A stretch of DNA of 64,000 nt from positions 131,699 to 195,698 of the forward strand of contig BCKQ01000020.1 of NCBI GenBank assembly GCA_001600695.1, written 5' to 3'. Made by a program: the position numbers and the translations under genes. The stretch's first letter is position 1. Each line of letters opens with the position of its first letter. The stretch comes from Ascoidea asiatica (Eukaryota; Ascomycota; Saccharomycetes; Ascoideales; Ascoideaceae). Under the pieces are notes generated by a model. It saw only the letters and a list, made by a program, of their open reading frames with translations, had not been told where the DNA came from and did not search any database. Positions 11,206-21,820 of this stretch are shown piece by piece.

Positions 11206-12582
11206 ATGGATTTACATGAAGTTTTATCATTAAAAACAAGACCAATAAATGATGAATATCTTAAAAAAGTTAAAATTTTATTAAAATCAGGAATTTCTCC
11301 AAATTTTACAATCTCAATTAATCAAAGAACTCCATTACATACTTTATTTTATAATTTACCAATTGATTTAAAACCAATTGAAATTAAAATTATTGAAAAT
11401 ATTATTGATGAATTATTTTTTTATGGTTCAAATTGGAATTTTATTGATATAAAAAATTTAACACCAGGTTGTATTTTAATTAATAGAAAATTAAATTTAA
11501 AATATAATTCAATTTATTTAAAAATTCTTAATGCTGGAATTAGAGCTGAAATTTTATTAAGAAAAGTTAATGAAAATAATTTATCATTTATTGAACATGG
11601 AGAAAATGAAGAAAATGGAGAAAATGGAGAAGATGAAGAAGAATCTGATTTATCTGCAAGTGATAAAGAAAATGGCAATGTTGGAAACGACAAAGAAGAA
11701 AAAGAAGATAAAGAGTTGACGAATAGAAAAGTTGAGGTAAAACAAATTAAAATTCATTCAGAAGAAGAATTTGATCCTTCTGGTAATATTAATCATTTTT
11801 TAAATACACCTTTAATTTATAATAATAATAATAGTTTAATAACAAAAGATAGAAAAGATGCTGTAATGATGCAATGGGAAGATGAACTAATGCAAGCAGG
11901 TTGTAATTCATTATTTAAAAATATACCTTCAATTTTAAAAAAAGATGATGATGAAATTAATATTTTAAATATTGGTTTTGGTATGGGAATTATTGATACA
12001 ATGATTGATTTAAAAGCTCAAAAAAGAAATATAAAAATTAATCATTATATATGTGAAGCACATCCAGATGTTTTAAAAAGAATTGAAAATATTTATATAC
12101 CAGAAATTATAAATTTAAATAATAATCCAAATTTAAATTCAAATAATAATTATATTAATAAAGTAAAAGTAAAATCAAAATCAAAAATAAATATAATTTT
12201 ATTAAAAGGTAAATGGCAAGATGAATTACCAAAATTATTAAATAAAGGTAATATTTTTTTTAATGGAATTTATTATGATACATATTCTGAATATTATGAA
12301 GATATGTTAGAATTATTTAATTTAATCTTAGGTTTATTAAAATTAAATGGTGTATTTTCATTTTTTAATGGTTTAGGTGCTGATAGACAAATTATTTATC
12401 AAGTTTATAAAAATGTTTTGGAAATTGATCTTAAAAAAATTGGTTTAAAAATTACTTATAATAATATTAATATTCCTCAAGAAACTTTAAAATTTTTAAA
12501 TGATAAAGATTCAAATAATAATATTAGAAAATCATATTGGAATTGTCCAGTTTATTATCATCCTGAAGTTACTTTTGAATAA
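11206..12582 (+). CDS. RMT2: Protein arginine N5-methyltransferase Rmt2
   Basis: The 458-residue protein fits the Rmt2 family (412 residues in S. cerevisiae), which methylates the delta-nitrogen of arginine, notably in ribosomal protein uL11 (Rpl12). The N-terminal third resembles ankyrin-type repeats (LLKSGISPNFTISINQRTPL). An acidic low-complexity linker (about 130-185) follows. The methyltransferase fold begins at VMMQWEDELMQ, with the SAM-binding glycine motif ILNIGFGMGIIDT near residue 255, the acidic strand HYICEAHPDVL, GKWQDELP, and YDTYSEYYEDM. Near the C-terminus, VFSFFNGLGADRQIIYQVY and WNCPVYYHPEVTFE are hallmarks of the family. The length excess is explained by the linker and an Asn-rich loop. 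The start follows an AT-tract promoter by about 40 bp. Confidence 0.93.
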   Translation: MDLHEVLSLKTRPINDEYLKKVKILLKSGISPNFTISINQRTPLHTLFYNLPIDLKPIEIKIIENIIDELFFYGSNWNFIDIKNLTPGCILINRKLNLKYNSIYLKILNAGIRAEILLRKVNENNLSFIEHGENEENGENGEDEEESDLSASDKENGNVGNDKEEKEDKELTNRKVEVKQIKIHSEEEFDPSGNINHFLNTPLIYNNNNSLITKDRKDAVMMQWEDELMQAGCNSLFKNIPSILKKDDDEINILNIGFGMGIIDTMIDLKAQKRNIKINHYICEAHPDVLKRIENIYIPEIINLNNNPNLNSNNNYINKVKVKSKSKINIILLKGKWQDELPKLLNKGNIFFNGIYYDTYSEYYEDMLELFNLILGLLKLNGVFSFFNGLGADRQIIYQVYKNVLEIDLKKIGLKITYNNINIPQETLKFLNDKDSNNNIRKSYWNCPVYYHPEVTFE

Positions 12583-13313
12583 CAGAAAATTCTCTTCTTC
12601 AAGTCTTTTTTATCTCTTTTTATCTCTTTTATCTCTCTTTTTATCTCTCTTTTTTATCTCTTTTTTCATGGATATGAATAATTCTTTCATTTATCACACA
12701 CTCTCTTTTTAGTTATGTCATTCACTTATCTTCATTTTTTATTGTTTTTATTATCTCTTAAAAAAAATCTTTGGTTTTTATCTTTTATCAATTATCTCTA
12801 ATTTCAAATTTCAAATTTCTAGTTATTTTTAATTTCTAATTTTTGATAATTCATAATTGATGTTTTTACAAAGATGTAGTTAGTTAGCAATTTTTCTCCT
12901 TTTTTATAATTCAATTCATAGCAGTAGTTTAGCCAATTTTAAAAAGCTCTAAATAAAAAAAATAAATACTTTATAATATAATTTCTTCATCATTTCTTCA
13001 TTAAAACTATCATTAAAACTATCATCAAATTCGTTGTTTTTATTCATTTTTATTGAATTTTGCTGTTAAAAATGTTCTCGGAAGCACCGGAGCCGGGTTC
13101 CGGCCAGTTCCGTTCGCATCCGACGCTTCGTTTGTTACAAAATGAAATTGAAAGAAGCTTTAAAAAAGAAAGAAGAAAGAAAGAATTTATTCATATATCA
13201 CTTGAATATCACTTGAATATCACTTAAATATCATTGGAATATCATTGGAATATCATTGGAATTACAAGTAGATATCTTTAAACTAGGCTTTAGTAATCAT
13301 AGTACCTCTAGAA
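12583..13313. other. Intergenic region, 731 bp, RMT2 to TOK1
   Basis: AT-rich with TTTATCTC repeats just after RMT2 and three tandem ATATCACTTGA-like and ATATCATTGGA-like units near 13193-13262. The only GC-rich patch is the hairpin at 13079-13112, listed separately. No gene seen. Confidence 0.6.
13079..13112. promoter_or_regulatory. Nested CGG/CCG inverted repeat upstream of TOK1
   Basis: CGGAA (13079-13083) pairs with TTCCG (13108-13112), and inside it CCGGA (13087-13091) pairs with TCCGG (13099-13103), giving a nested palindrome about 200 bp before the TOK1 ATG. Inverted CGG/CCG half-sites are what zinc-cluster (Zn2Cys6) regulators bind, so an operator is one reading; a transcribed hairpin is another. 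Confidence 0.45.
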
Positions 13314-15485
13314 ATGAAGGATGTTATTCAAAATGATACAAATAATCTGCTTGATTTCAATAAACAACCTTTAAAAAGAGTTCAATCTCTAACAGAATAT
13401 ATCAATGATGATTTCTCAATTCCAAAGAATTTTATTGTTGGTAAAAACTTTCAAACTTTGAAAGCAATGAATATAAGACCAGGAGATTCATATTTCTCTC
13501 TTTGGTTAATAATATCTTGTTATTTCCCATTAATTGCTTCTTGTACTGGTCCATTGGCAAATATGTTATCAATAGCTGCAATTGTAAATAAATGGAAATA
13601 TAAAAAAAAAATTGGTGATATTAATAATGATAATGATAATGATATAAATCTGATTCTTGCAGATGATGATATTTATATTATTATTTTAAATTCAATTTCT
13701 TTATTCATTGGTTATTTTTCTGATCTTTTATTATTATTAAATATGTCAAGAAGAATAAATTATTTAACTGCTCAATTTGCTTGTATCTTTGGTTGGTTTT
13801 TTTCAAGTTTTTTATTATTATCAATATTATTAGCAACTGATTTAACATATTTTCATAATCAAAATAATTATAATTATAATAATAATAATAATAAATTAAA
13901 TGAATTTATTTATACACCTTCTGATGGATTTTGGTTTGCAGTAATGACTGCAATTTTTTATTTTATTTGTGCAACTTTATTAACAATAAATTTAATTGGT
14001 CATTATTTAAATAAATATTCTGCTGATTTTAATTTAGATTCTTCTCAAAGAGGTATCATGTTACATACTTTTTTACTTTCAATTTATTTATCAATTGGTT
14101 CTGCAATTTTTTCAAATTTAATTCATGTAAGATATGGTACTGCTTTATATTTTTCTGTTGTTTCTTTATTAACTATTGGTTTAGGTGATATTTTACCAAA
14201 ATCTATAAGTTCAAGAATTTTAATTTTAATTTATTCTTTAATTGGTTTTCTTTTATTAGGTTTAATTATAACTTCTATAAGAGGTGTAGTAATGAGTGCT
14301 TCTGGTCCACCATTTTTTTGGAATAGATTAGAAAATCATAGAAAAAAATTATATTCAGAACATTATGAAAAAATAAATTCTTTAACAAATAAAAATAATT
14401 ATTTATATTCAAAAGATTCAAATAATTTATTAAATTCAAAAAAAAAAAAAAAAAAATGTAGACATAGTATAAATCCAAGTGATTATGAAATAAAAACTGG
14501 TAAAGATAGTTTTATACAAATGAGATATCTTAGAAAAAAATCTAAATTTCAACAAAAATTAATTTCTTTATTTATTACAATCATTGTTTTTATTTCATTT
14601 TGGTTAATTGGTGCTTTAATTTTGAAATTTACTGAATCTTGGAATTATTTTGATTCAATTTATTTTTGTTTTTTATGTTTATTAACTATTGGTTATGGAG
14701 ATTTTGCTCCAAAATCTTCTGCAGGTAGACCTTTTTTTATTTGTTGGGCTTTAGCTGCAGTTCCTTTAATGACAATTTTAATCTCCAATTTAGGTGATAC
14801 TCTTTATGGTTTATATTCTCAAAAAACAGATATGTTTACTTCTTTATTAATTGCTCCAAAAATGGCTTTTAATAAAAGAGTTGGTAATGAAAGTAGATTT
14901 TTCATTGGTAAATCTTCAATAACAAAACTGAAACCAATTATAAATAATAATAATAAAAGTGATAATAATAATCTAAATTCAACTTCAAGTTCAAATTTTG
15001 ATATTGATATTGATATTGATCCTAATATTGATATTGAAAATAATAATTCTGATTTAAATTCAATAAAAAATATGAATTTAAGATTTGCACCTGAAACTAA
15101 TTTAAAAATTAATAAAATTAAATCTAATCTTCAAAATAATCAAAATAATGAATTTTTATCAAATCAAACAACTGATTTAGTTTCAATTTTAGGATCTATT
15201 AAGAAAATTATCATTGATTTCTCAGAAGATGAAAGAAAATATTATAATTACAAAGAATGGAAAGAATTATTACAAATTATGAATTTAAAAGATAATGAAA
15301 AGACTCATTATGATAAATTGTTTTGGTTATCAGAAGAATCTCCATTGAAATTTCCATTGGATGAAAGTGCTTTTTTTCTTTATAAATATTTAATTGCTTT
15401 AGAATTTAAAATTCAACAAGTTTTAAAGAAAAATCTCACTTCAAAAATAGAAAATCCTGAAGATAAATCATTACAATCAGATTGA
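13314..15485 (+). CDS. TOK1: TOK1-type outward-rectifying two-pore potassium channel
   Basis: The 723-residue protein matches the fungal TOK family (eight membrane helices, two pore loops; 691 residues in yeast). Six helices precede the first pore (SLLTIGLGDILPKS, near residue 285), with a helix after it. A basic loop (including seven Lys coded by an A run) follows, then a helix and the second pore (CLLTIGYGDFAPKS, near residue 457), then a last helix and a long cytoplasmic tail with Asn-rich and Asp-Ile repeats. The two selectivity filters read GLG and GYG, as in Tok1. The channel lets K+ leave the cell on depolarisation at the plasma membrane. The gene converges with NUP145. Confidence 0.94.
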   Translation: MKDVIQNDTNNLLDFNKQPLKRVQSLTEYINDDFSIPKNFIVGKNFQTLKAMNIRPGDSYFSLWLIISCYFPLIASCTGPLANMLSIAAIVNKWKYKKKIGDINNDNDNDINLILADDDIYIIILNSISLFIGYFSDLLLLLNMSRRINYLTAQFACIFGWFFSSFLLLSILLATDLTYFHNQNNYNYNNNNNKLNEFIYTPSDGFWFAVMTAIFYFICATLLTINLIGHYLNKYSADFNLDSSQRGIMLHTFLLSIYLSIGSAIFSNLIHVRYGTALYFSVVSLLTIGLGDILPKSISSRILILIYSLIGFLLLGLIITSIRGVVMSASGPPFFWNRLENHRKKLYSEHYEKINSLTNKNNYLYSKDSNNLLNSKKKKKKCRHSINPSDYEIKTGKDSFIQMRYLRKKSKFQQKLISLFITIIVFISFWLIGALILKFTESWNYFDSIYFCFLCLLTIGYGDFAPKSSAGRPFFICWALAAVPLMTILISNLGDTLYGLYSQKTDMFTSLLIAPKMAFNKRVGNESRFFIGKSSITKLKPIINNNNKSDNNNLNSTSSSNFDIDIDIDPNIDIENNNSDLNSIKNMNLRFAPETNLKINKIKSNLQNNQNNEFLSNQTTDLVSILGSIKKIIIDFSEDERKYYNYKEWKELLQIMNLKDNEKTHYDKLFWLSEESPLKFPLDESAFFLYKYLIALEFKIQQVLKKNLTSKIENPEDKSLQSD

Positions 15486-15932
15486 TTGATTAGTTTCACC
15501 AATTACCTTGTTTTTTTGGTTTTATTCATTTCTTTTACCAAGTTTGACGTCAGTCTTTTGTTTATATTCAATATTTTAATTCTTCTTTGATTGTATAATT
15601 AATATGCTCCTTTATTATTTTTTTTATCTATTCACCTGGCTGTCAACTTTCTATGTTAAAGTATTCTTTTTCTTTTTCTTTTTCTTTTTAACATATTCAA
15701 ATAAACATTCATTTTTGGTACTTAAAGCAACATTATTCAATTTATTCATTTCACAAAGATAAAATGAAATCTACAACTGAATTTTCAGTGATTGATTGAT
15801 TAGAATGCTAAATATTGATTTTTATTAGACAAGATACAGAAAAACAAAATGGAGAAACAAAAAAAAAAAGAACAGGACTAAATGTTATTATAAAAATTGA
15901 ATTAAATGACAGATACTTTCCAAAGACAATTC
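15486..15932. other. Convergent intergenic region, 447 bp
   Basis: Shared terminator region of TOK1 and NUP145. It has a short TTTTTC repeat at 15665-15690 and nothing else recognisable. Confidence 0.6.
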
Positions 15933-18828
15933 TTAAAGACTTTTCAATTCAGTATCATTGATATATTTATTTTGAAGAATTTCATGTTTTATTCTTTTAC
16001 TTATATTTTCACTCATTAATGTTATGGCAACATTAATTTTAAAATTGACTTTTTGAACATCAGGTAAACTTAAACGTAATTTTTTTAATAATTGTGCTCT
16101 TTTCTTAAATATTTCTTTCTTATTTTTCTCAATAATCTTCTCTTTTTCTTTATCATTATTATTTTCTAAAGTAAAATTATTGATTTCATTGATAACTGAA
16201 TCACCATCTAATAACATAATATAATCTTTATAAACACCAAGACCAATAGACCAATTTTTAATATTTTCAATTTCTTTTTCTGAAAATCTTGAAATTAATA
16301 TTTTTAATTTATGAATAAATTTACCATTTGAAATTATTGAATTTGGTGCAACTTTATTTATAATTACTTTATGAGCTTCATTAAAAGTTTTATTACTAAT
16401 TAAAGTCATTGCTTCTTCATAATAATTTCCTTTATATCTATAATGTAAAGAAATAGATTCACTTATTAAATTTCTTGGTAATTTCAGTCCATTAATTAAA
16501 ACTTCTAAAACTTTTATATTAATATGATTTGAAATTTCTTCAATGTTTTTATTAACAATTTTTGAAAGATAAAATTTACATAATTCATCATTTGTTAAAT
16601 GACTTAAAATAAAAATTGATTCAGAATACATTTTTAATTTAAGTAATTCTTCTGCATATAAAACTGATAATTTTTCTTCTATATCTAATAATGATTTTTT
16701 ATTTAAATTAATAAAATTTTCTTTTTTATTTCTTAAAATTTTAAAAATATACCATTGAAATCTAATATCTAATTTAGTTATTCCATTAAAATCTGAAATA
16801 ATATTTTTAATTGAAATTAAATTTTTAGAATTTATACAACCATATAATTTAAACATATTAAAATAATTATCTTTAGAAACTTTTTTCTTATTACAAAATT
16901 TATTTATAACTTCAAATAATGGAATATTTTGATCACCATACCATAATTCAAGTCCTAAACAAATTTTCCAAGATAAACCTTCAGTTAAATCAAGATATTC
17001 TTCTGAGAATTTATTACCAAAACATAATCCTGCTAATAAACCATATATTTTAATTATCGGTACTGGAATATAATTAATTGCAGAACTTTTTACCCAAATT
17101 TTAAGTTGTTCATTTGCAGCCATAAATAATTCTTCACCACCAGATCCAAGCATAGTAATTAAAACTGCTAAATGATAATTTTCAGATTCAATTGCTAATT
17201 GATTAGCACCTTTTATATCTCTTTTACATAATAATAAAAATATTTTTTCTAATTCATCATCTTCTTTAATTAACATTTCATTAATTTCTTCTTGAACTTC
17301 TTTTTGAATCCATTTATAAACTCTTTCACGACGTCTTAATTCTAATATACGATTTTTAATTTTATATTCACTAGGTTTTAAAGTTAATATATCATCATTT
17401 TCTTTAAAAATAAAATCATCAAAAAGTCTAGAAGCTAAATCCCATAATTTTTTTTCTTTTAAAATTGTAGGTAAATTATATTCAGATAAACAAATTGAAA
17501 GACATTCTTTTAAAATTCCAAAATTTAATTGAATATTATTAATTTTTGATTTAACAATTGGATATGAATTTGAAGATCTTATAAAAATTTCTGAAATTAA
17601 TTGATGTTTTTTAAAAATATGTTTTAAAATAACATTTTTCAAAATTTCTCCCTTTTTTTCAACAAATAATTTTTCACCATTAATTAAATTAATTTTTGAA
17701 TTTTTAAAATTATTAAAATCAATAGATTTTGAAATTATTAATTTACCATTTGAAGTCCAATGAGAAAATGAAATTGGAGATGAAATTTTTAAAATTTTAT
17801 TAATTTCTAATTTTTTATTTAAAACATTTTGATAATTACCAAATAATAAAGTATCTATATTAATTTTAGAATATTTTTCATAAAATGGTAATTTTGGAAT
17901 TTTATTATTTAAAATTTCTTCAATTTTATTTGAAAAAGCAGATTTTGTAGAAGAAGCTAATTTTAATTCATCTTCCCAATTATCAGCAGATTCTAAATTT
18001 GCATCAACTTCTAATAATTTAAAATCATATTCATCAACATCCAAAGGTTCATATTGTTTTTCTTCAATATCAGTTTCACTATCAGAATCCATATTAAGAT
18101 CACTTTCATTATCATTATAATCATCATATTCACTTTGAGAAGAACTTGAGAAATCTTTTTGAGAATTAATTAAATTTGAATTAATTTTTAAATCTTTAAT
18201 TTTTAATTCATTTATAATTAAATCTTTATTATCAGATTTAATTTTTTTAATATTATTATTATTAATATTATTATTAAATTCAAAATTTTTAGAAATATTT
18301 AAATCTTTTGTAAAATTCCAACCACCAGGTATAAAAGAATCATCATTATATTTTAATTTTTTAAATGGATTTAAATCAATATTATCTTCAGAAGATTCAC
18401 TTAAATTATGTTTATAATCAAATTGATTTTCAATTAAATTTTTTGAAATTAATTTATTATTATTTATATTTGAAATTTCATCTATATTTTTTATTTGATT
18501 TTTTAAAGATTTAACTTTTTTTAATTCTTTTAATTCAATTTTTTTAATTTCCTTAGTCTCTTTTATTTCCTTTATTTCCTTGATTTCATTAAATTTTTTT
18601 TCATCAGTATTATTATCATTATCATTATTATCATTTTCATTTTCATTTTCATTTTCATTTTCATCAATTAAACCCCAAATACTAAAATGTTTAACTTTAA
18701 AAGTCCAACTACCAGAAGAAGGTATATAATTAACAAATTCCATACCTTTTTGTTTTTTTAAAAAAATAATATATTTTTGAATTTCATTAATATCATTAAA
18801 TTCTAAATTTTTTAAATTTTTTTTATTA

Positions 18829-18872
<44 letters not shown>

Positions 18873-19307
18873 AAAAGAATTTGGAAATAAATTTTCTATA
18901 GTTATAATTGATTCAACATTTAAACCACAACCAATTGGAGGTTTTAAATTTTCATCAGGATAAACTTCAATAGTTTTTGTAAAAAATTTAACAATATTAT
19001 TAAATAATTTTTTTTTTAAAAATTTAATTTTTGAAATTTTTAAAAAATTTTTATTTAAATTATAATCTATAATTAAATTTGTTAAATCTATTGATTTATT
19101 AAAAACTATTTGTCCATGATTTTTTCTACCAATTATAAAATTTGAAATTGAAGATAATTTATTTAATGGTAAATTAGATAAATAATTTATTGAAGGAGAT
19201 GACCAATATTCATCTAAGATTTTATCTTCATTGTAGTCATTGTCATTGTCGTCTTTGTCATTAGGTTTGTCTTCAAGTTTATCATCTTTCTCATTAGTAT
19301 GCTCTTT

Positions 19308-19355
<48 letters not shown>

Positions 19356-20459
19356 GATAGTAGTATTTATAGAAGAATTATCAATAAATAATCTTTTACG
19401 ATTTATATCAGTTAATTCTTTATCATTATTATTATTATCATTATTAACCTTGTTAGATTGGATTATATCATTATTTATAATAATTTTTTTATAATTATTA
19501 TTTAATAATTTTCTACGTTTTGCAGCAGATAATTCAGGATTAATAATTAATTTTTTAATATCATCATTATCTTCTTCATTATCTTTGTTATTATCATTAT
19601 TATTATTTTTATTATTTCTTTGGTTATTTCTATTATTATTATTATTATTATTATTATTAAATTGATTAAATAATTGATTATTTAATTTATATCTATAAAG
19701 AAAAGCATAATTTGAATTTAAATTAAAATTAAATTTAAAATTATCTTTTAAAATTATATTATTATTTGATTTATCAGAAAATAAACCAATAATATTATTA
19801 TTTAAATATTTATTTTTATTTTTAATTAAATCATTATTGAAGTTATTAAAGTTATTAAAGTTATTGAAGTTATTGAAGTTATTTGAATTATTATTTGATT
19901 TAATTTTATTTTTTCTTAAATTATTTCTTAAATTGTTATTATTTTGGTTGTTATTATTTTTATTGGCGTTTAAATTATTTGGTAATGAAGATACTATAGA
20001 AGGTGGCATTTTAAAATTATTATTTTTTATATCATTTGAAATATTATTTATACTTTTAATTATAGATATATTATCATCATTATTTGTATTATTAACCATT
20101 GTATTATTATCATTATTATCATTATTATTATTATTATTTGTAAGATTTAATAAATTTATACCATATGGATTATTATCAATAGTTGCAATAGATTGTTGAA
20201 CTTGTTGAACTTGTTGATTATTATTTTGATTATTAAATAAGTTATTTGATTGATTATTTAATTGATTATTGAATAAATTATTATTCATACCCATAGTATT
20301 ATTACCCATGTTATTATTATTAATTGTATTATTATTATTATTTAAATTAAAACCAAAATTTTGATTATTATTACTTAAATTATTATTTTGATTATTATTT
20401 TGATTATTATTATTACCAAAAGAAAAAAATGGTTTTGAATTATTTGAAGAACCAAACAT
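15933..20459 (-). CDS. NUP145: Nucleoporin Nup145-type precursor (Nup98/Nup96 family)
   Basis: The 1508-residue protein starts MFGSSNNSKPFFSFGNNNNQ, a short GLFG-poor, Asn/Gln-rich region with scattered FG, then Asn-rich linkers. The autoproteolytic domain (about 430-600) contains DEYWSSPSINYLSNLP, GRKNHGQIVF, PPIGCGLNVESIITIENLFP and ends at the cleavage site HFSIWG, with H591-F592-S593 matching the HF/S site where Nup98/Nup145 precursors cut themselves. Residues after that form a Nup145C/Nup96-like part: an acidic region (YDFKLLEVDANLESADNWEDELKLAS) and an alpha-helical solenoid to the C-terminus. By analogy the N-terminal product is a mobile FG nucleoporin and the C-terminal product a Y-complex scaffold subunit. 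Yeast Nup145 has 1317 residues; Asn homopolymers explain the excess. FG repeats are unusually few. Confidence 0.92.
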
Positions 20460-20887
20460 AATTTGAATGAATATTCATTAAATGATTTATTATTTTATTG
20501 TTATTTATTAATTGATGTTTATTTATTATTTCTTATTATTAGTATTAGTATTAGTATTAATATCAATTCAATTCAATTTAGTTTAGTGATTATACCTTTA
20601 TTTCATTTAATCATTAATTTATTACTTATTTTATTAATTGCTAAAAGAAAATTAGAAAATAAACAAAAATTAAAAACAAACAAAATAATAGAATAGTCAC
20701 GTGGTGAAGGCAGACCCCGGGAACGTGAAATAAAAAGAGGTTGCAAATCGGGGTCTGGTGATTATACGGGGTCTGCGAAATATTTCAAATTGAATTAAAA
20801 AGAAGAAGAAAGGAAAGAGAAGAGACAGAAAAGAGAGAAGAGACAGAAGAGGAAGGAGACGCGGAGCAGAAGACGGTCCGTGTCCGG
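20460..20887. other. NUP145 upstream region with CACGTG and three GGGGTCTG motifs
   Basis: After about 235 bp of AT-rich leader the composition shifts. GTCACGTG (20696-20703) is a perfect Cbf1-type E-box. GGGGTCTG occurs at 20750-20757 and 20768-20775 and inverted at 20711-20718. A purine-rich GA tract follows (20800-20880). The retrotransposon interrupts this region immediately after CCGG at 20884-20887, so some upstream sequence was displaced to 27150 onward. Confidence 0.55.
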
Positions 20888-21226
20888 TGATTGTTAATCA
20901 TTTTATTCTTTCTTCGAAGTTCTGTGTGCATCTCAAATATACTGGAATCTTCGTGGTTGTTCTTAGAATGACGTAGTGTCTTTTAGAACAATACTTTATT
21001 TTATTTCTATTCTTAAGTATGGGAAGTGAACTTTCACATACTAAATTTACAAATTTATTCNTAAGATGGGTTACCCGCTCCTCCTTCCACTAATATAAAT
21101 AGGGCACTTACCTCCCATATTTTTTATATAATTTTTATATATTTTATTATTTAATTAACAATTGTTTATAATTTGAATTAGATATCTTCTTAGTAATAAT
21201 TAAATATTTTGTTCGAACTACAATCA
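20888..21226 (+). repeat. 5' LTR (carries a 150-bp internal deletion)
   Basis: 339 bp, beginning TGATTGTTAATC and ending ACTACAATCA. It contains a TATAAATA promoter box near 21099-21106. Compared with the 3' LTR it lacks 150 bp between two copies of TTATTCTTT, plus one base in a C/T stretch, exactly accounting for the length difference. Confidence 0.92.
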
Positions 21227-21243
21227 AATTTATTAATAAATTT
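21226..21243. repeat. Perfect 18-bp palindrome at the expected primer-binding site
   Basis: AAATTTATTAATAAATTT lies across the last base of the 5' LTR and the following 17 bases, where a tRNA primer-binding site should be. I see no complement to a tRNA 3' end here. The palindrome may be coincidental in AT-rich DNA or linked to an unusual priming mode. Confidence 0.5.
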
Positions 21244-21820
21244 GGAATATCAATTCCTTAATGAAGATAAGAATTATTTTATTTTTTTATTCTTTTCTAT
21301 CTTCCAAGGTAAGTCTGATCACGACTTTAAGTCTCCTATTATTATACTAACAAGAGAGGGATCTCAAAAAGTGATTAATCCTCTGACATCTAATTCCCTC
21401 CTATATTATTTAAAACANTTGTGGCCGTTATAGAACATTGTTCTTAGTTTTATGTTGCTTAGGGTTAATTAGTAAATTGTATTGATTTGATACAAATTGA
21501 GTTATCTCAAGGTTTGAAATCCTAATCTTCAACTCATTGGAAAGTAAAAATTAAAACAAATTTCATATTGTATAGAAGTGTTAAGACAATTAAAAAAATG
21601 TACTAATATATTTTCTTTAATATTACTTTATATTTCAAATTATTATATACTACTAATACTTCAACTAATATTACTTTTTACTTGTTTTCTATTAATTATA
21701 ATACTGTAAAAAATTTAACTTAAAAAAAAAAAAAAAAAAAAAAAAATTCCAAAACCAAATAACTTTTTGATACACATAACCAAAAATAATTAACACAATT
21801 TTAACTGAAAAAATGTAATC

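Noticed and set aside
19240-20199. Leu-rich frames opposite NUP145
   Set aside because: Antisense shadows of Asn (AAT) runs in NUP145.
20463-20696. Hydrophobic 77-codon frame upstream of NUP145
   Set aside because: Lacks an ATG start and its hydrophobicity follows from T-rich DNA.
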